Of a DNA stretch of 64,000 nucleotides, positions 49,296-57,763 are shown in pieces. The stretch is from NCBI GenBank assembly GCA_963712715.1, contig CAVQJI010000040.1, positions 62,001-126,000 on the forward strand. The letters are read 5' to 3'. The stretch is from JAFEDN01 sp963712715 (GTDB taxonomy: Bacteria; Pseudomonadota; Gammaproteobacteria; Coxiellales; Coxiellaceae). A program made the translations under genes and the position numbers. Within the stretch, counting starts at the first letter, position 1, and every line of letters starts with the position of its first letter. The notes beneath the pieces are model-generated. The model did no database searches and had not been told where the DNA came from. It saw only the letters and a list, made by a program, of their open reading frames with translations.

Positions 49296-50783
49296 TTGAA
49301 AGATATGCAAGCGTATCAACAACTTGAAGCTGCCTTTCGTCAACTGGCGCATTTAAAACATGTGGCTGCGATTGCGCACTGGGATGAGGCGGTGATGATG
49401 CCCCCTGGCGGTGGCTCCGCACGTGCCGAAGCGTTGGCTGATTTGCGGGTGATTCAGCACCAGTTGCTGGTCGATCCAAAAATCAGGCAGTGGCTGAATG
49501 AAGCGAAAAATACGCCGTTAACATCCCCGTGGCACGCCGCCAATTTGTTCTGGATGGAAAATCAGTATCTGCAGGCGAGTTGTTTGCCTGCGGATTTGGT
49601 TCAACGGGCCGAACTGGCATTTATTCGTTGCGAACAGGCCTGGCGAACGCTGCGCGCGGAAAACAACTGGCGAGATTTTTTACCACTGTTGTCCGGAAAC
49701 GTGGCGTTGGTCCGGGAAATCGCGCAAATAAAAGCCCAGGTATTCGGCATCGATGCTTACGATACTTTAATTGAACAAAATTGTCCGGGATTATCCCAGG
49801 CCATTATCGATCCCCTGTTTTCAAAATTAAATCATTTTTTACCTGATTTTATCCAACAGGTCAGAGAGAAACAAACCCCGCCGAAGTCTATCTCCGGGCA
49901 TTTCCCGGTCGAGGAGCAACGGCAATTGGGTGTGCAGATTATGCGCGCGATTGGTTTTGATTTTAATCATGGCCGCCTGGACGTCAGCCATCATCCTTTT
50001 TGTGGCGGGGCGCCGCAGGATGTGCGCATTACCACCCGGTACGATGAAAATGAATTCGGGTCGGCTTTGATGGGAATTTGTCACGAAACCGGCCATGCCC
50101 TTTATGAGCGCGGTTTGCCGGCGGATTTTCTCGACCAGCCTGTGGGTGAGGCGTTGGGAATGGCGGTGCACGAAAGCCAATCCCTGCTTATTGAAATGCA
50201 GGCCTGCCGCAGCAGGGAATTTACCCAATTTTTATCACCCCTGATCCAGGAATTTTTTGGAGAAAACGCAAATTTTTCGCCGGAAAATTTATACCGGAAT
50301 TTTATTTACGTGCAGCCGGGCTTGATTCGCGTCGATGCCGACGAAGTCTGTTATCCATTGCACATTATTTTGCGTTACGAGCTGGAAAAAAAATTAATCA
50401 GGGGAGAGATAACCTGCGCGGATTTACCGGAATTGTGGCACGAATCCATGCAACGGTTTTTTGGACTTTCGACCCGTGACGATTATCGCAACGGCGTTAT
50501 GCAGGATGTGCATTGGCCTTCCGGCGCTTTTGGATATTTCCCCGGTTACACGATCGGCACGATGATAGCCGCGCAATTATTTCAGGCTGCAAAACGACAG
50601 CATCCGCAAATACTTTCTGAATTATCGCAGGGTAATTTTAAAACTTTAACCGGATGGCTTCACGAAAACGTTCATAGCCGCGGCCGCCTTTTTTCCATGA
50701 ACGATCTGCTCACAGAGGCCAGCGGCGAACCATTAACAGTTAACTATTTTATGACACATTTAGAGCAAAGATACCAAAAATGA
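49296..50783 (+). CDS. M32 family (Taq-type) metallocarboxypeptidase
   Basis: 495 residues, the full family length. HEXXH zinc motif in MGICHETGHALYERGLP, then VGEALGMAVHESQS with the third ligand Glu, and the VDADEVCYPLHIILRYELE and GYTIGTM segments of carboxypeptidase Taq. Removes C-terminal amino acids. The listed start is TTG; an ATG three codons later is equally likely. Its stop overlaps the NUDIX start (ATGA). Confidence 0.93.
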   Translation: MKDMQAYQQLEAAFRQLAHLKHVAAIAHWDEAVMMPPGGGSARAEALADLRVIQHQLLVDPKIRQWLNEAKNTPLTSPWHAANLFWMENQYLQASCLPADLVQRAELAFIRCEQAWRTLRAENNWRDFLPLLSGNVALVREIAQIKAQVFGIDAYDTLIEQNCPGLSQAIIDPLFSKLNHFLPDFIQQVREKQTPPKSISGHFPVEEQRQLGVQIMRAIGFDFNHGRLDVSHHPFCGGAPQDVRITTRYDENEFGSALMGICHETGHALYERGLPADFLDQPVGEALGMAVHESQSLLIEMQACRSREFTQFLSPLIQEFFGENANFSPENLYRNFIYVQPGLIRVDADEVCYPLHIILRYELEKKLIRGEITCADLPELWHESMQRFFGLSTRDDYRNGVMQDVHWPSGAFGYFPGYTIGTMIAAQLFQAAKRQHPQILSELSQGNFKTLTGWLHENVHSRGRLFSMNDLLTEASGEPLTVNYFMTHLEQRYQK

Positions 50784-51259
50784 AGCGGAATTTTCTGGTG
50801 AATATTTATCACCAATCAGTCACCCGCTTTTTTCGTACCGTGCAGTGGCTATTTGGAGCCTCGACCATGGGCGTTCGAACTTTAGTGGTGGACGAGCTGG
50901 GTCAAATTTTATTGATTAAACATACCTATATGCCAGGCTGGCATTTTCCCGGAGGCGGAGTGCTCCGGGGTGAGCACACCCGCACAGCGGCCATACGTGA
51001 ATTGCTCGAAGAAACCGGGGTCGTAGCCGATGAAAACATTGAATTATTTGGCGTTTATTTTCATCGTGTCATGCTGGCGAATGATTACATTGTTTTATAT
51101 GTAGTAAAAAAATTTACTCCCGGTCATGTTTCCCTGGGTGGAGAGATTGCGGAGATCCAATGGTTTTCGCCGGAAAATTTTCCCCGGGATTTGTGCCGCA
51201 GCACCCGAGCCAGAATCGACGAATATCTTTCCAGTAACCCCATTCAGGACCATTGGTAA
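50780..51259 (+). CDS. NUDIX hydrolase
   Basis: 159 residues. The NUDIX box reads GGGVLRGEHTRTAAIRELLE then ETGV, fitting G-x5-E-x7-R-E-x2-E-E-x-G. Hydrolyses nucleoside diphosphates linked to another group; the exact substrate cannot be judged. N-terminal hydrophobic stretch is short and not a membrane segment. Overlaps the M32 gene by four bases. Confidence 0.9.
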   Translation: MKRNFLVNIYHQSVTRFFRTVQWLFGASTMGVRTLVVDELGQILLIKHTYMPGWHFPGGGVLRGEHTRTAAIRELLEETGVVADENIELFGVYFHRVMLANDYIVLYVVKKFTPGHVSLGGEIAEIQWFSPENFPRDLCRSTRARIDEYLSSNPIQDHW

Positions 51260-51262
51260 TAT

Positions 51263-51349
51263 CGTCATTGCGAGCGCTAGCGAAGCAATCCAGTTCGTAC
51301 TTCGGACAACGCTCTGTACTGGATTGCTTCGCTGGCGCTCGCAATGACT
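51263..51349. repeat. R3 palindromic repeat
   Basis: CGTCATTGCGAGCGCTAGCG ... CGCTGGCGCTCGCAATGACT, intact. Lies in the 94 bases between the convergent NUDIX and DHA2 transporter genes and could act as a bidirectional terminator. Confidence 0.9.
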
Positions 51350-51353
51350 GTGT

Positions 51354-52949
51354 TTAATGGGAAATAATAAGTGCATTCTCCGCGTGAGATTTTTTGGGTA
51401 AGCCTTTGATCATCACGGCGCTGATGATGATGCCGATAATGCTCAGAGTCATTGTGACTAACATATCGATGGACATTCCATACACGAAGGCATTGCGCAA
51501 GGTATCGAGCAGATGCGGAATGTTTGTTGCAGGAAAACTCACTAATTGCGAGGCGCTATAGTGAGTGCTGCCGATTACGTTGTGAAGTAACAGCCATTGC
51601 TTTGAGCTTAAGTTCCCGCCGTGATCGACGAGTAATCTGACAAGATTTTTTTCACCGAATGTCACGATCAGCACCGAACTTAAGATCAGCCCTGCTGTAT
51701 TACCCACGCATCCAAACATTGCAAAAGCGCTGGATGCCGTACTGAGTATCTCCTGAGGAACGCTTTTCATCATGGTGGCGTTAAGCGCTGGAAAACCTAA
51801 TCCGCCGCCTATACCAAATAACGCCAGGGCCAACATGGGCATCCATAACGGGCTATTTTGATCAGACAGTGCAAATACCAGTAATGAAGCGGTGACAGCG
51901 ACGCCGCCCAGAATAATTGGAACACGGGCGTCCATCCGGTCTACCAGTTTTCCGCTGTAAATGGAGAGCGCAGCGAACATGGCGGTCATAATCAGGAAAA
52001 TAAACCCGGTCTGTAAAGGGGAATATTGCAGGGCATTTTCCAGATAGAGTCCACCGACAATCAGTACGGTTGAAAAAGTAAAACCCATAATAATATAAAC
52101 GAGGCTGCAGCCCAGAAAAGCGCGGTTGAGAAACATATCCAGTTGCAATAGCGGGTGAATCTGTTTTTTCTCATAGATCACGAACAAAATAACCAGGGCA
52201 ATAGAAACGGCGATAGATATTAAAAACTTTAATGACCCGGCTCCCCAAACATTGACCTGATTCAATGCGTACATGAGTATGATCAGAGCTAAAGCCACTA
52301 AAAAAGCGCCGACGTAATCCATAGACTCGGCGCTTGAGCGCCAGGGTTCCCGCTTAACCGCCCAGAGGATGATCCCCATCACCGGAATTCCCAGAGGCAG
52401 ATTGAGAAAGAAAATCCATCGCCAGTTGAGAAGGTGGAGGATAACACCGCCGAAAGTGGGACCAATCGCCAGCCCGACGGCAAATGAGGAAGTTAATATC
52501 CCCAAAGCAAATCCGCGTTTATCTTCCGGAAAATTGGTAAACACCAGCGTGTATAATCCCGGTAAAAACAGCGCGCCGCCCATTCCCTGAACAACCCGGC
52601 CAAGGATCATAAACCAGGCCTCTGAAGCCGCGCCGGTGAGCGCTGATCCTAACATGAATAAAAAAGTTCCTATTAAAAAGGTGCGACGCCTGCCGAATAA
52701 GTCCGAGCAGCGCCCTGCGGTGATGACAAACGCGCCCCAGGCCAATACGTAGGCGCTTAGCGACCATTGCACCGTGCTTAAATCCGCATGGAGGGTATGT
52801 CCAATGGCGATGAGAGCCACATTGACCGCGGTATAATCGATCTGGATCATCACTGCCAGAATACAGACGGCAAATAAAATCCAGCCAGGCTTTGGCGTAG
52901 AAAGATTTTTCGAGAGGTTCTGTTGTACTTCCGTTTGGGAAATGGTCAT
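51354..52949 (-). CDS. DHA2-family (EmrB/QacA) MFS transporter
   Basis: 531 residues with 14 predicted helices. Motif A-like GRCSDLFGRRRTFLIGTFLF, and motif C GLAIGPTFGGVILHLLNWRW-type antiporter signature. Proton-coupled efflux of drugs or other amphiphiles. No adaptor (EmrA-like) gene lies adjacent. ATG with AGGA upstream. Divergent from the F-box protein gene. Confidence 0.9.
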   Translation of the reverse strand: MTISQTEVQQNLSKNLSTPKPGWILFAVCILAVMIQIDYTAVNVALIAIGHTLHADLSTVQWSLSAYVLAWGAFVITAGRCSDLFGRRRTFLIGTFLFMLGSALTGAASEAWFMILGRVVQGMGGALFLPGLYTLVFTNFPEDKRGFALGILTSSFAVGLAIGPTFGGVILHLLNWRWIFFLNLPLGIPVMGIILWAVKREPWRSSAESMDYVGAFLVALALIILMYALNQVNVWGAGSLKFLISIAVSIALVILFVIYEKKQIHPLLQLDMFLNRAFLGCSLVYIIMGFTFSTVLIVGGLYLENALQYSPLQTGFIFLIMTAMFAALSIYSGKLVDRMDARVPIILGGVAVTASLLVFALSDQNSPLWMPMLALALFGIGGGLGFPALNATMMKSVPQEILSTASSAFAMFGCVGNTAGLILSSVLIVTFGEKNLVRLLVDHGGNLSSKQWLLLHNVIGSTHYSASQLVSFPATNIPHLLDTLRNAFVYGMSIDMLVTMTLSIIGIIISAVMIKGLPKKSHAENALIISH

Positions 52950-53062
52950 AGTGTCCTTCCTGTTCTTGTGATGATAATCAATAAAAGCGGATAAGTAAAC
53001 ATACCGTAGATTTTATTCAGCAGAAATTGTTGACGATATGCAAATAGATATAAAAATCAATA

Positions 53063-53091
53063 TTGACATATTTGCTTATATAAATTACAAT
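53063..53091 (+). promoter_or_regulatory. Near-consensus sigma70 promoter of the F-box protein gene
   Basis: TTGACA, 17 bases, TACAAT. Eleven of twelve consensus positions match. The start of transcription would be near 53098, giving a ~60-base leader with a hairpin. Confidence 0.7.
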
Positions 53092-53102
53092 GTGTGAAAT
53101 AA

Positions 53103-53125
53103 ACGATTACGGGTTTTGTAATCGT
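53103..53125 (+). promoter_or_regulatory. Leader stem-loop before the F-box protein
   Basis: ACGATTAC pairs with GTAATCGT around GGGTTTT. It lies in the 5' leader between the promoter and the ribosome-binding site GAGGG and could protect or regulate the mRNA. No partner is known. Confidence 0.35.
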
Positions 53126-53158
53126 ACAGTCAAACAGCCAAAAGAAATAGAGGGTACA

Positions 53159-54136
53159 ATGAAGATCACTACTGATTTAAGTCCTGTGGATATGATGATA
53201 TACATCTCAACTTTTTTAAATACATGGGAAAAACAGCTCTCCTTAAAATTAGTAAATAAAGCCTGGTACATTACCGTTGAAAGTGAAGAGATGAAGGGAG
53301 AAGAGAAATTACTAATACCATTCAGAAAATCCTTACTGACACAATTAATTGAAGATAAAAGCACTAATCCAGTAGCTGCCGATTTTTTCATCCGGGAAAT
53401 ATCTATGCTGCAAGGCAATGCTGTGAGTAAATCTATGAATCATCTGTATTTACGATGGTTGACCTGGGCGCTCTTTACAGGAGGAACAGCAGGCGGTATC
53501 GCTTACCTTTCCTGGTGCATCAATGCCATTAAAAAAATACTACGCCCGCTCCAGTGGCAGTTTTTTGATGTATATAGCTGCTCGCAATGGTGGCAAGGTA
53601 GTGGCTCCCGACCAGATTTGCAATGGTTATTTAAACGTTGTTTAGGCATGGCGTTGCCCCCGGAAACACAGAATGAAATTTGCTATCAAATTTCTCTTCA
53701 GGCTCAAGAGGAACTGTGTTCAAGCAATTTTATAGGTGACAAAGCGGGATTATCAGTCCTTGTAATCGCATTATTTGTGATGCTTTATTTATGTTTTCCT
53801 TCCTGTCGTTTGGATCTAAACTTGAGTCTTAAAAACCTTTACAAAAATACGGAAATCCGGCACAAAGTTATTGACATATTACAGCACCTTTTAGGTAACT
53901 CTTTTAACTCCTTTGAATCTTCCACTATTCTTCGTGCATTACGAGAATCATACCCAGAGGAAACTCAAACTCCCCCTTTGAAAATAACAATACATCAAAG
54001 TGAACTCGAAACTCCTTTTCTGAGTCAAACAGATTCAGCTTTTTTCGCGGGACAGAATGCATTTTTAACAACAGAGGAACAAAAAATTCATTTTGATTCG
54101 TCAAGAACATCAAAATGTGCGTGCATAATTTTGTAA
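53159..54136 (+). CDS. Candidate effector: F-box, two TM helices, CaaX box
   Basis: 325 residues from the ATG with GAGGG six bases upstream. Residues 7-38 (LSPVDMMIYISTFLNTWEKQ then LSLKLVNKAWYIT) fit an F-box (L-x-P-x3-L/M...I-x3-L...L-x-L-V-x-K-x-W), which docks SKP1 of SCF ubiquitin ligases. Two hydrophobic helices at ~100-122 and ~196-215. The C terminus is SKCACIIL: Cys322 in CIIL is a CaaX motif, whose Leu favours geranylgeranylation, with Cys320 as a possible acylation site. Legionella AnkB similarly pairs F-box and CaaX. Bacteria have neither SKP1 nor prenyltransferases of this kind, so a host site of action is implied. Strong promoter upstream. Confidence 0.7.
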   Translation: MKITTDLSPVDMMIYISTFLNTWEKQLSLKLVNKAWYITVESEEMKGEEKLLIPFRKSLLTQLIEDKSTNPVAADFFIREISMLQGNAVSKSMNHLYLRWLTWALFTGGTAGGIAYLSWCINAIKKILRPLQWQFFDVYSCSQWWQGSGSRPDLQWLFKRCLGMALPPETQNEICYQISLQAQEELCSSNFIGDKAGLSVLVIALFVMLYLCFPSCRLDLNLSLKNLYKNTEIRHKVIDILQHLLGNSFNSFESSTILRALRESYPEETQTPPLKITIHQSELETPFLSQTDSAFFAGQNAFLTTEEQKIHFDSSRTSKCACIIL

Positions 54137-54143
54137 ATGGGCT

Positions 54144-55310
54144 TTACCGCCTGCTGCGGCTGCGTTTACCACGAAAGGAAAAACTGCGTTTACGTGGCGC
54201 GTTCGGACCGGATCTGGGTCTTTCAGCATTGGGATTGAGAAAATACTCAATATCGTGCCACTTGCTGCGATCTTTGGCCACAACAAAAGAAATCGCACAG
54301 CCTTCGCGTCCGGCGCGAGCGGTTCTGCCAATTCTGTGCACGTAATCTTCCGGTGATTGGGGCACATCGTAATTAATCACATGCTCTATATGTGGGATGT
54401 CCAGGCCACGGGCGGCGACATCGGTTGCCACCATGATACGATAATTCTTATTGCGAAATGATTTGATCACCTGATCACGCTGACGCTGGCGAAGATCGCC
54501 ATGAATGGCATTGGCTTCGTGGCCGTCATTGTAAAGTTTGGTTGCTAATCTTTCAGCGCCGCGTTTGGTGTTGACGAAAACAATCACCGAGCCGTTGCGT
54601 TGGTCCAATTCCGTCAGCAGGGTAGAATATTTTTCGGTATCGTTCAGATGCAGGGTTTTTTGCTCGACATTCAGCGTGGGTGTTCCCGTGGGACCTACGG
54701 AAATTCTTTCCGGATTGCGTAAATATTTTTGTGAGCGTTGGACAATTTGTTCAGGCAGGGTTGCAGAGAACATTAAAGTCTGCCGGTCGCGGGGTATGTG
54801 TCTGATAATTTCGTCGAGCTGAATGCCAAAGCCCATATCGAGCATGCGATCGGTTTCATCCAAAACCAGAAATTGGGTATCCTGCAATTTTAAACTTCCC
54901 CGGCTGATATGATCATTGATACGTCCCGGAGTGCCCACGATGATTCGCGGACGGGCATGCAGTTGCCGGAATTGTGCGTTAATCGATTCTCCACCGATCA
55001 GCAACGCTGAGGTGATATTACTGCGCGGACCAATCAGTTTGCGCAGGACCTCCATGATCTGCGTTGCCAATTCCCGGGTCGGCGTTAATACCAGCGCCAG
55101 TCCCTGATGCGAACCCATCAGTTTGGCAATTAATGGAATGCCGAAAGCGGCTGTTTTGCCCGTGCCGGTTTGAGCCGAACCCAGGATATCCCGGCCAGCC
55201 AGGGCTAACGGAATGGCCTGAATCTGGATAGGGGTTGGGGCGTTATATTGCATGTGGCTAAGAGAAGTTAATAATACATCGGGCAGCCCGATACTCGAAA
55301 AATCTTTCAT
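54144..55310 (-). CDS. DEAD-box ATP-dependent RNA helicase (RhlE-like)
   Basis: 388 residues from MKDFSSIGLPDVLLTSLSHM; the longer open frame upstream is unnecessary. Q motif (APTPIQIQAIP), motif I AQTGTGKTAA, Ia PTREL, Ib GTPGR, motif II DETD instead of the usual DEAD, III SATLP, IV IVFVNTK, V ATDVAARGLDIPH, VI HRIGRTARAG. Short Arg-rich tail (KRSFSFRGKRSRSRR). Unwinds RNA in ribosome assembly or decay. Convergent with the F-box gene. Confidence 0.92.
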   Translation of the reverse strand: MKDFSSIGLPDVLLTSLSHMQYNAPTPIQIQAIPLALAGRDILGSAQTGTGKTAAFGIPLIAKLMGSHQGLALVLTPTRELATQIMEVLRKLIGPRSNITSALLIGGESINAQFRQLHARPRIIVGTPGRINDHISRGSLKLQDTQFLVLDETDRMLDMGFGIQLDEIIRHIPRDRQTLMFSATLPEQIVQRSQKYLRNPERISVGPTGTPTLNVEQKTLHLNDTEKYSTLLTELDQRNGSVIVFVNTKRGAERLATKLYNDGHEANAIHGDLRQRQRDQVIKSFRNKNYRIMVATDVAARGLDIPHIEHVINYDVPQSPEDYVHRIGRTARAGREGCAISFVVAKDRSKWHDIEYFLNPNAERPRSGPNAPRKRSFSFRGKRSRSRR

Positions 55311-55356
55311 AATGATCCTGTCAGTGAAGTACGAGAAATTTAAAAAACCGGCGTTT

Positions 55357-55550
55357 CTAATCTGGATAGGATAGGAAAGCCCATCTGTGGCCAATTTGAA
55401 CGGTAATCTGTGTGCCGAAAGGCGCGCATATTTCGTCCAACCTTGACCAACAGCCGGGAGCTACAATTTTACCGGCCATAACCTCTTGAGAACAAAGTAA
55501 GACTTTGTCATTAGCAGGAATTAAGGTTGGTGTAGAGGTTTTCTTTAACC
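55357..55550 (-). pseudogene. Short unidentified coding relic
   Basis: A minus-strand open stretch without a proper start reads STPTLIPANDKVLLCSQEVM, AGKIVAPGCWSRLDEICAPF and GTQITVQIGHRWAFL, then stops. It looks like true protein sequence but matches no family I can name. It may equally be chance. The remaining bases up to 55740 show nothing clear. Confidence 0.25.
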
Positions 55551-55740
55551 TGCAGTTTCAACACATTACCATACTTTGTTTCAAAAAGCTACTGTTATTT
55601 ATACAGGGCTACAGCAATTATCGCTGTATTCAGCGGGAATTACTGAGAGGCAGTACTTTCAGTTGACGGTTTTTCTCAATCGTAACGTTTAAATCTGATA
55701 GGTCACTGGGCGCTATAACACCGAAAACCCAATCGCTTTG

Positions 55741-55930
55741 ACTATATAGTCATCGCGCCTGAGTTTTAGAATTTTTAGCATCTCATTGACCGGCGCACTC
55801 GCCGAGTTGCTCAATCGCCAAAGCTTGAAATACAGGGAGTATTCCTGCGCTTTGGCTCAATCGCAACTCGGCGATTGCTTGGTCACTGAGCGCTAAAAAT
55901 CCTAAAACTCAGGCGCGATGACTATATAGT
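55741..55930. repeat. R2 palindromic element, copy 2
   Basis: Almost identical to 27761-27944, 28 kb away: same termini (ACTATATAGTCATCGCGCC, mirrored GGCGCGATGACTATATAGT) and same interior. The high identity suggests recent spread. Confidence 0.85.
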
Positions 55931-55953
55931 CATTCCGAATGATTTTTCGAAAT

Positions 55954-56040
55954 CGTCATTGCGAGCGTTAGCGAAGCAATCCAGTACAGAGCGTTGGCTG
56001 GAGTACGAACTGGATTGCTTCGCTGACGCTCGCAATGACG
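55954..56040. repeat. R3 palindromic repeat inside an R2-type frame
   Basis: CGTCATTGCGAGCGTTAGCG ... CGCTGACGCTCGCAATGACG. It is itself framed by TATAGTCATTCCGAATGATTT (55924 onward) and its mirror AAAATCATTCGCGATGACTA (to ~56070), i.e. R3 within an R2-like terminal repeat, as at the IS110 locus. Confidence 0.85.
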
Positions 56041-56078
56041 GTTGAACCTAAAAATCATTCGCGATGACTATATCAAAT

Positions 56079-57461
56079 TCAAATCTGAGTTTTTTGGGCA
56101 ATGACTTGTTTCATTTTATAACGGAAGCGATAGCTTAACAAACCAGCGCTGATCAAAGCACCGCAGAACATACCCCACCATAAACCTGCCGCACCCAAAG
56201 AAGTCACGCGAGCCAACGCATAGCCCAAGGGTAATGGGACCAGCCAAAAGCCAACCAGGGAAGATAATAGCGGAAAACGCGTATCTTTTAAGCTGCGCAA
56301 TGCGCCGAACCAGGCAATGCGGATCGATTCCACGATTTGAAACAAAGCGCTGACTCTAAACAATGTAATTGTTATTCCAATCAGAGCCGCCGCATCCACC
56401 CGATGGATATCGAAATCAACGGCAATCAGTAAAGTGGGGCAACACCAAAAAAGAAGGGCAGCCAGTCCCATGAAAGTACCCGCAGTCCCAACCCCGCAAA
56501 ACGCGGCGCGTCTAGCGGCCAACGGCTCTTGAGCACCCAGTAAATGTCCCATTCTCACCGTGATCGCCTGGGCAATAGAGAAAATCACCGCCATCAAGGT
56601 ACACATATATTGCATAGTGATTTGATTGGCCGCCAGCCACAAAGATCCGCCTAACGCACCCATGATCAGCGTTAGCGCGAAGAAAAAAGCCACTTCCAGA
56701 CAATACATCGCTCCGATGGGCAGCCCCACTTTCAACAGCTCCGCCCACAGCGAAAATGCAGGCCACTTGAATGCTAACGATAACGCCGGCTGAAAATAAC
56801 CACGATACTGCGAATTCAGCCACACAAAACTTCCCAGGAGGATCACCATGACGCTGGAGCTGGCCGTAATCCCCCAACCCGCTCCAGCAATCCCCAAAGC
56901 TGGGAAACCCAATTTGCCGAAAATAAAAATAAAACTAAAACCGATGGTCAATAACACCGACAACATCGTAAATATCAAAATGGTGCGCCCACGTCCTAAA
57001 CCGATCATCAACTCGAGTAAAGCGATCATGATAAAATTGGGAAAAAGCCCCCAGGCCAACGCGTGTAAGTAATGTCGCGCCAGGAGTACAATGCCGGGAC
57101 TTTGACCAAACAGGGTAAAGATCGGCGGCATATTCCAGAATAAAACAAATGCGAATATCGCCAAGGCTAGAGCCAATAACAAACCGGCTTGCGCGACTTG
57201 AGCAATCCCATGCTGATCATTCGCGCCATGGCGGTGAGCGACTAATACGCTGATCGCTCCTAACGTTCCAAAGGCGATCACTGCCAGCGTACCAAACAAC
57301 CAGCCTACCAGCGCTCCTGCGGCCAGAATGTCCGCACCTAAATGGGCTAAAAACAAAGTTTCAAAGAAAAACACCAACGATTGCGAGAGTCCGGTTAGCA
57401 CTAAGGGCATAGCCAGCCGCCATAACGGCATACAATCATTTCTAAAATAGGAACGCCACAT
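56079..57461 (-). CDS. MATE family efflux transporter
   Basis: 460 residues, twelve helices. The N-terminal lobe begins LWRLAMPLVLTGLSQSLVFF, and the second lobe LLKVGLPIGAMYCLEVAFFF repeats the pattern, as in NorM/MatE proteins. Na+ or H+ driven export of cationic compounds. The start chosen has AGGA six bases upstream; an ATG 14 codons earlier is possible. In the 260 bases after it and before the next gene I see a GC-rich hairpin (57723-57746) but no gene. Confidence 0.9.
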   Translation of the reverse strand: MWRSYFRNDCMPLWRLAMPLVLTGLSQSLVFFFETLFLAHLGADILAAGALVGWLFGTLAVIAFGTLGAISVLVAHRHGANDQHGIAQVAQAGLLLALALAIFAFVLFWNMPPIFTLFGQSPGIVLLARHYLHALAWGLFPNFIMIALLELMIGLGRGRTILIFTMLSVLLTIGFSFIFIFGKLGFPALGIAGAGWGITASSSVMVILLGSFVWLNSQYRGYFQPALSLAFKWPAFSLWAELLKVGLPIGAMYCLEVAFFFALTLIMGALGGSLWLAANQITMQYMCTLMAVIFSIAQAITVRMGHLLGAQEPLAARRAAFCGVGTAGTFMGLAALLFWCCPTLLIAVDFDIHRVDAAALIGITITLFRVSALFQIVESIRIAWFGALRSLKDTRFPLLSSLVGFWLVPLPLGYALARVTSLGAAGLWWGMFCGALISAGLLSYRFRYKMKQVIAQKTQI

Positions 57462-57763
57462 GATTATCCTGATTGATTTCTTTGCTAAATTTTTTTTTTG
57501 CATTACTATATGTGGGAGATACCGTAAATTTCTTCAAGTAATATTGTGCAGAACATTTAATGGGAATACCTGGGAAATTCGCCTCACAATAAGTTAGCAC
57601 GTAATGCCGGAAAAACATAGAGCTATCAGAAATTCCCGCTGAGTAAAGCGAAAATTGCTTCCTGTTTTTATCCTGCGCGAGGCAAAGCCTCTGCTCGGAA
57701 TGATCCACATTCGGGGACAGGCGGGGGAGAATCGCGATTCTTCCCCTTGCGATCCCCCCAGTG

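Noticed and set aside
57723..57746. GC-rich hairpin as terminator of gene E
   Set aside because: No T run follows and one base is bulged; too weak to call.
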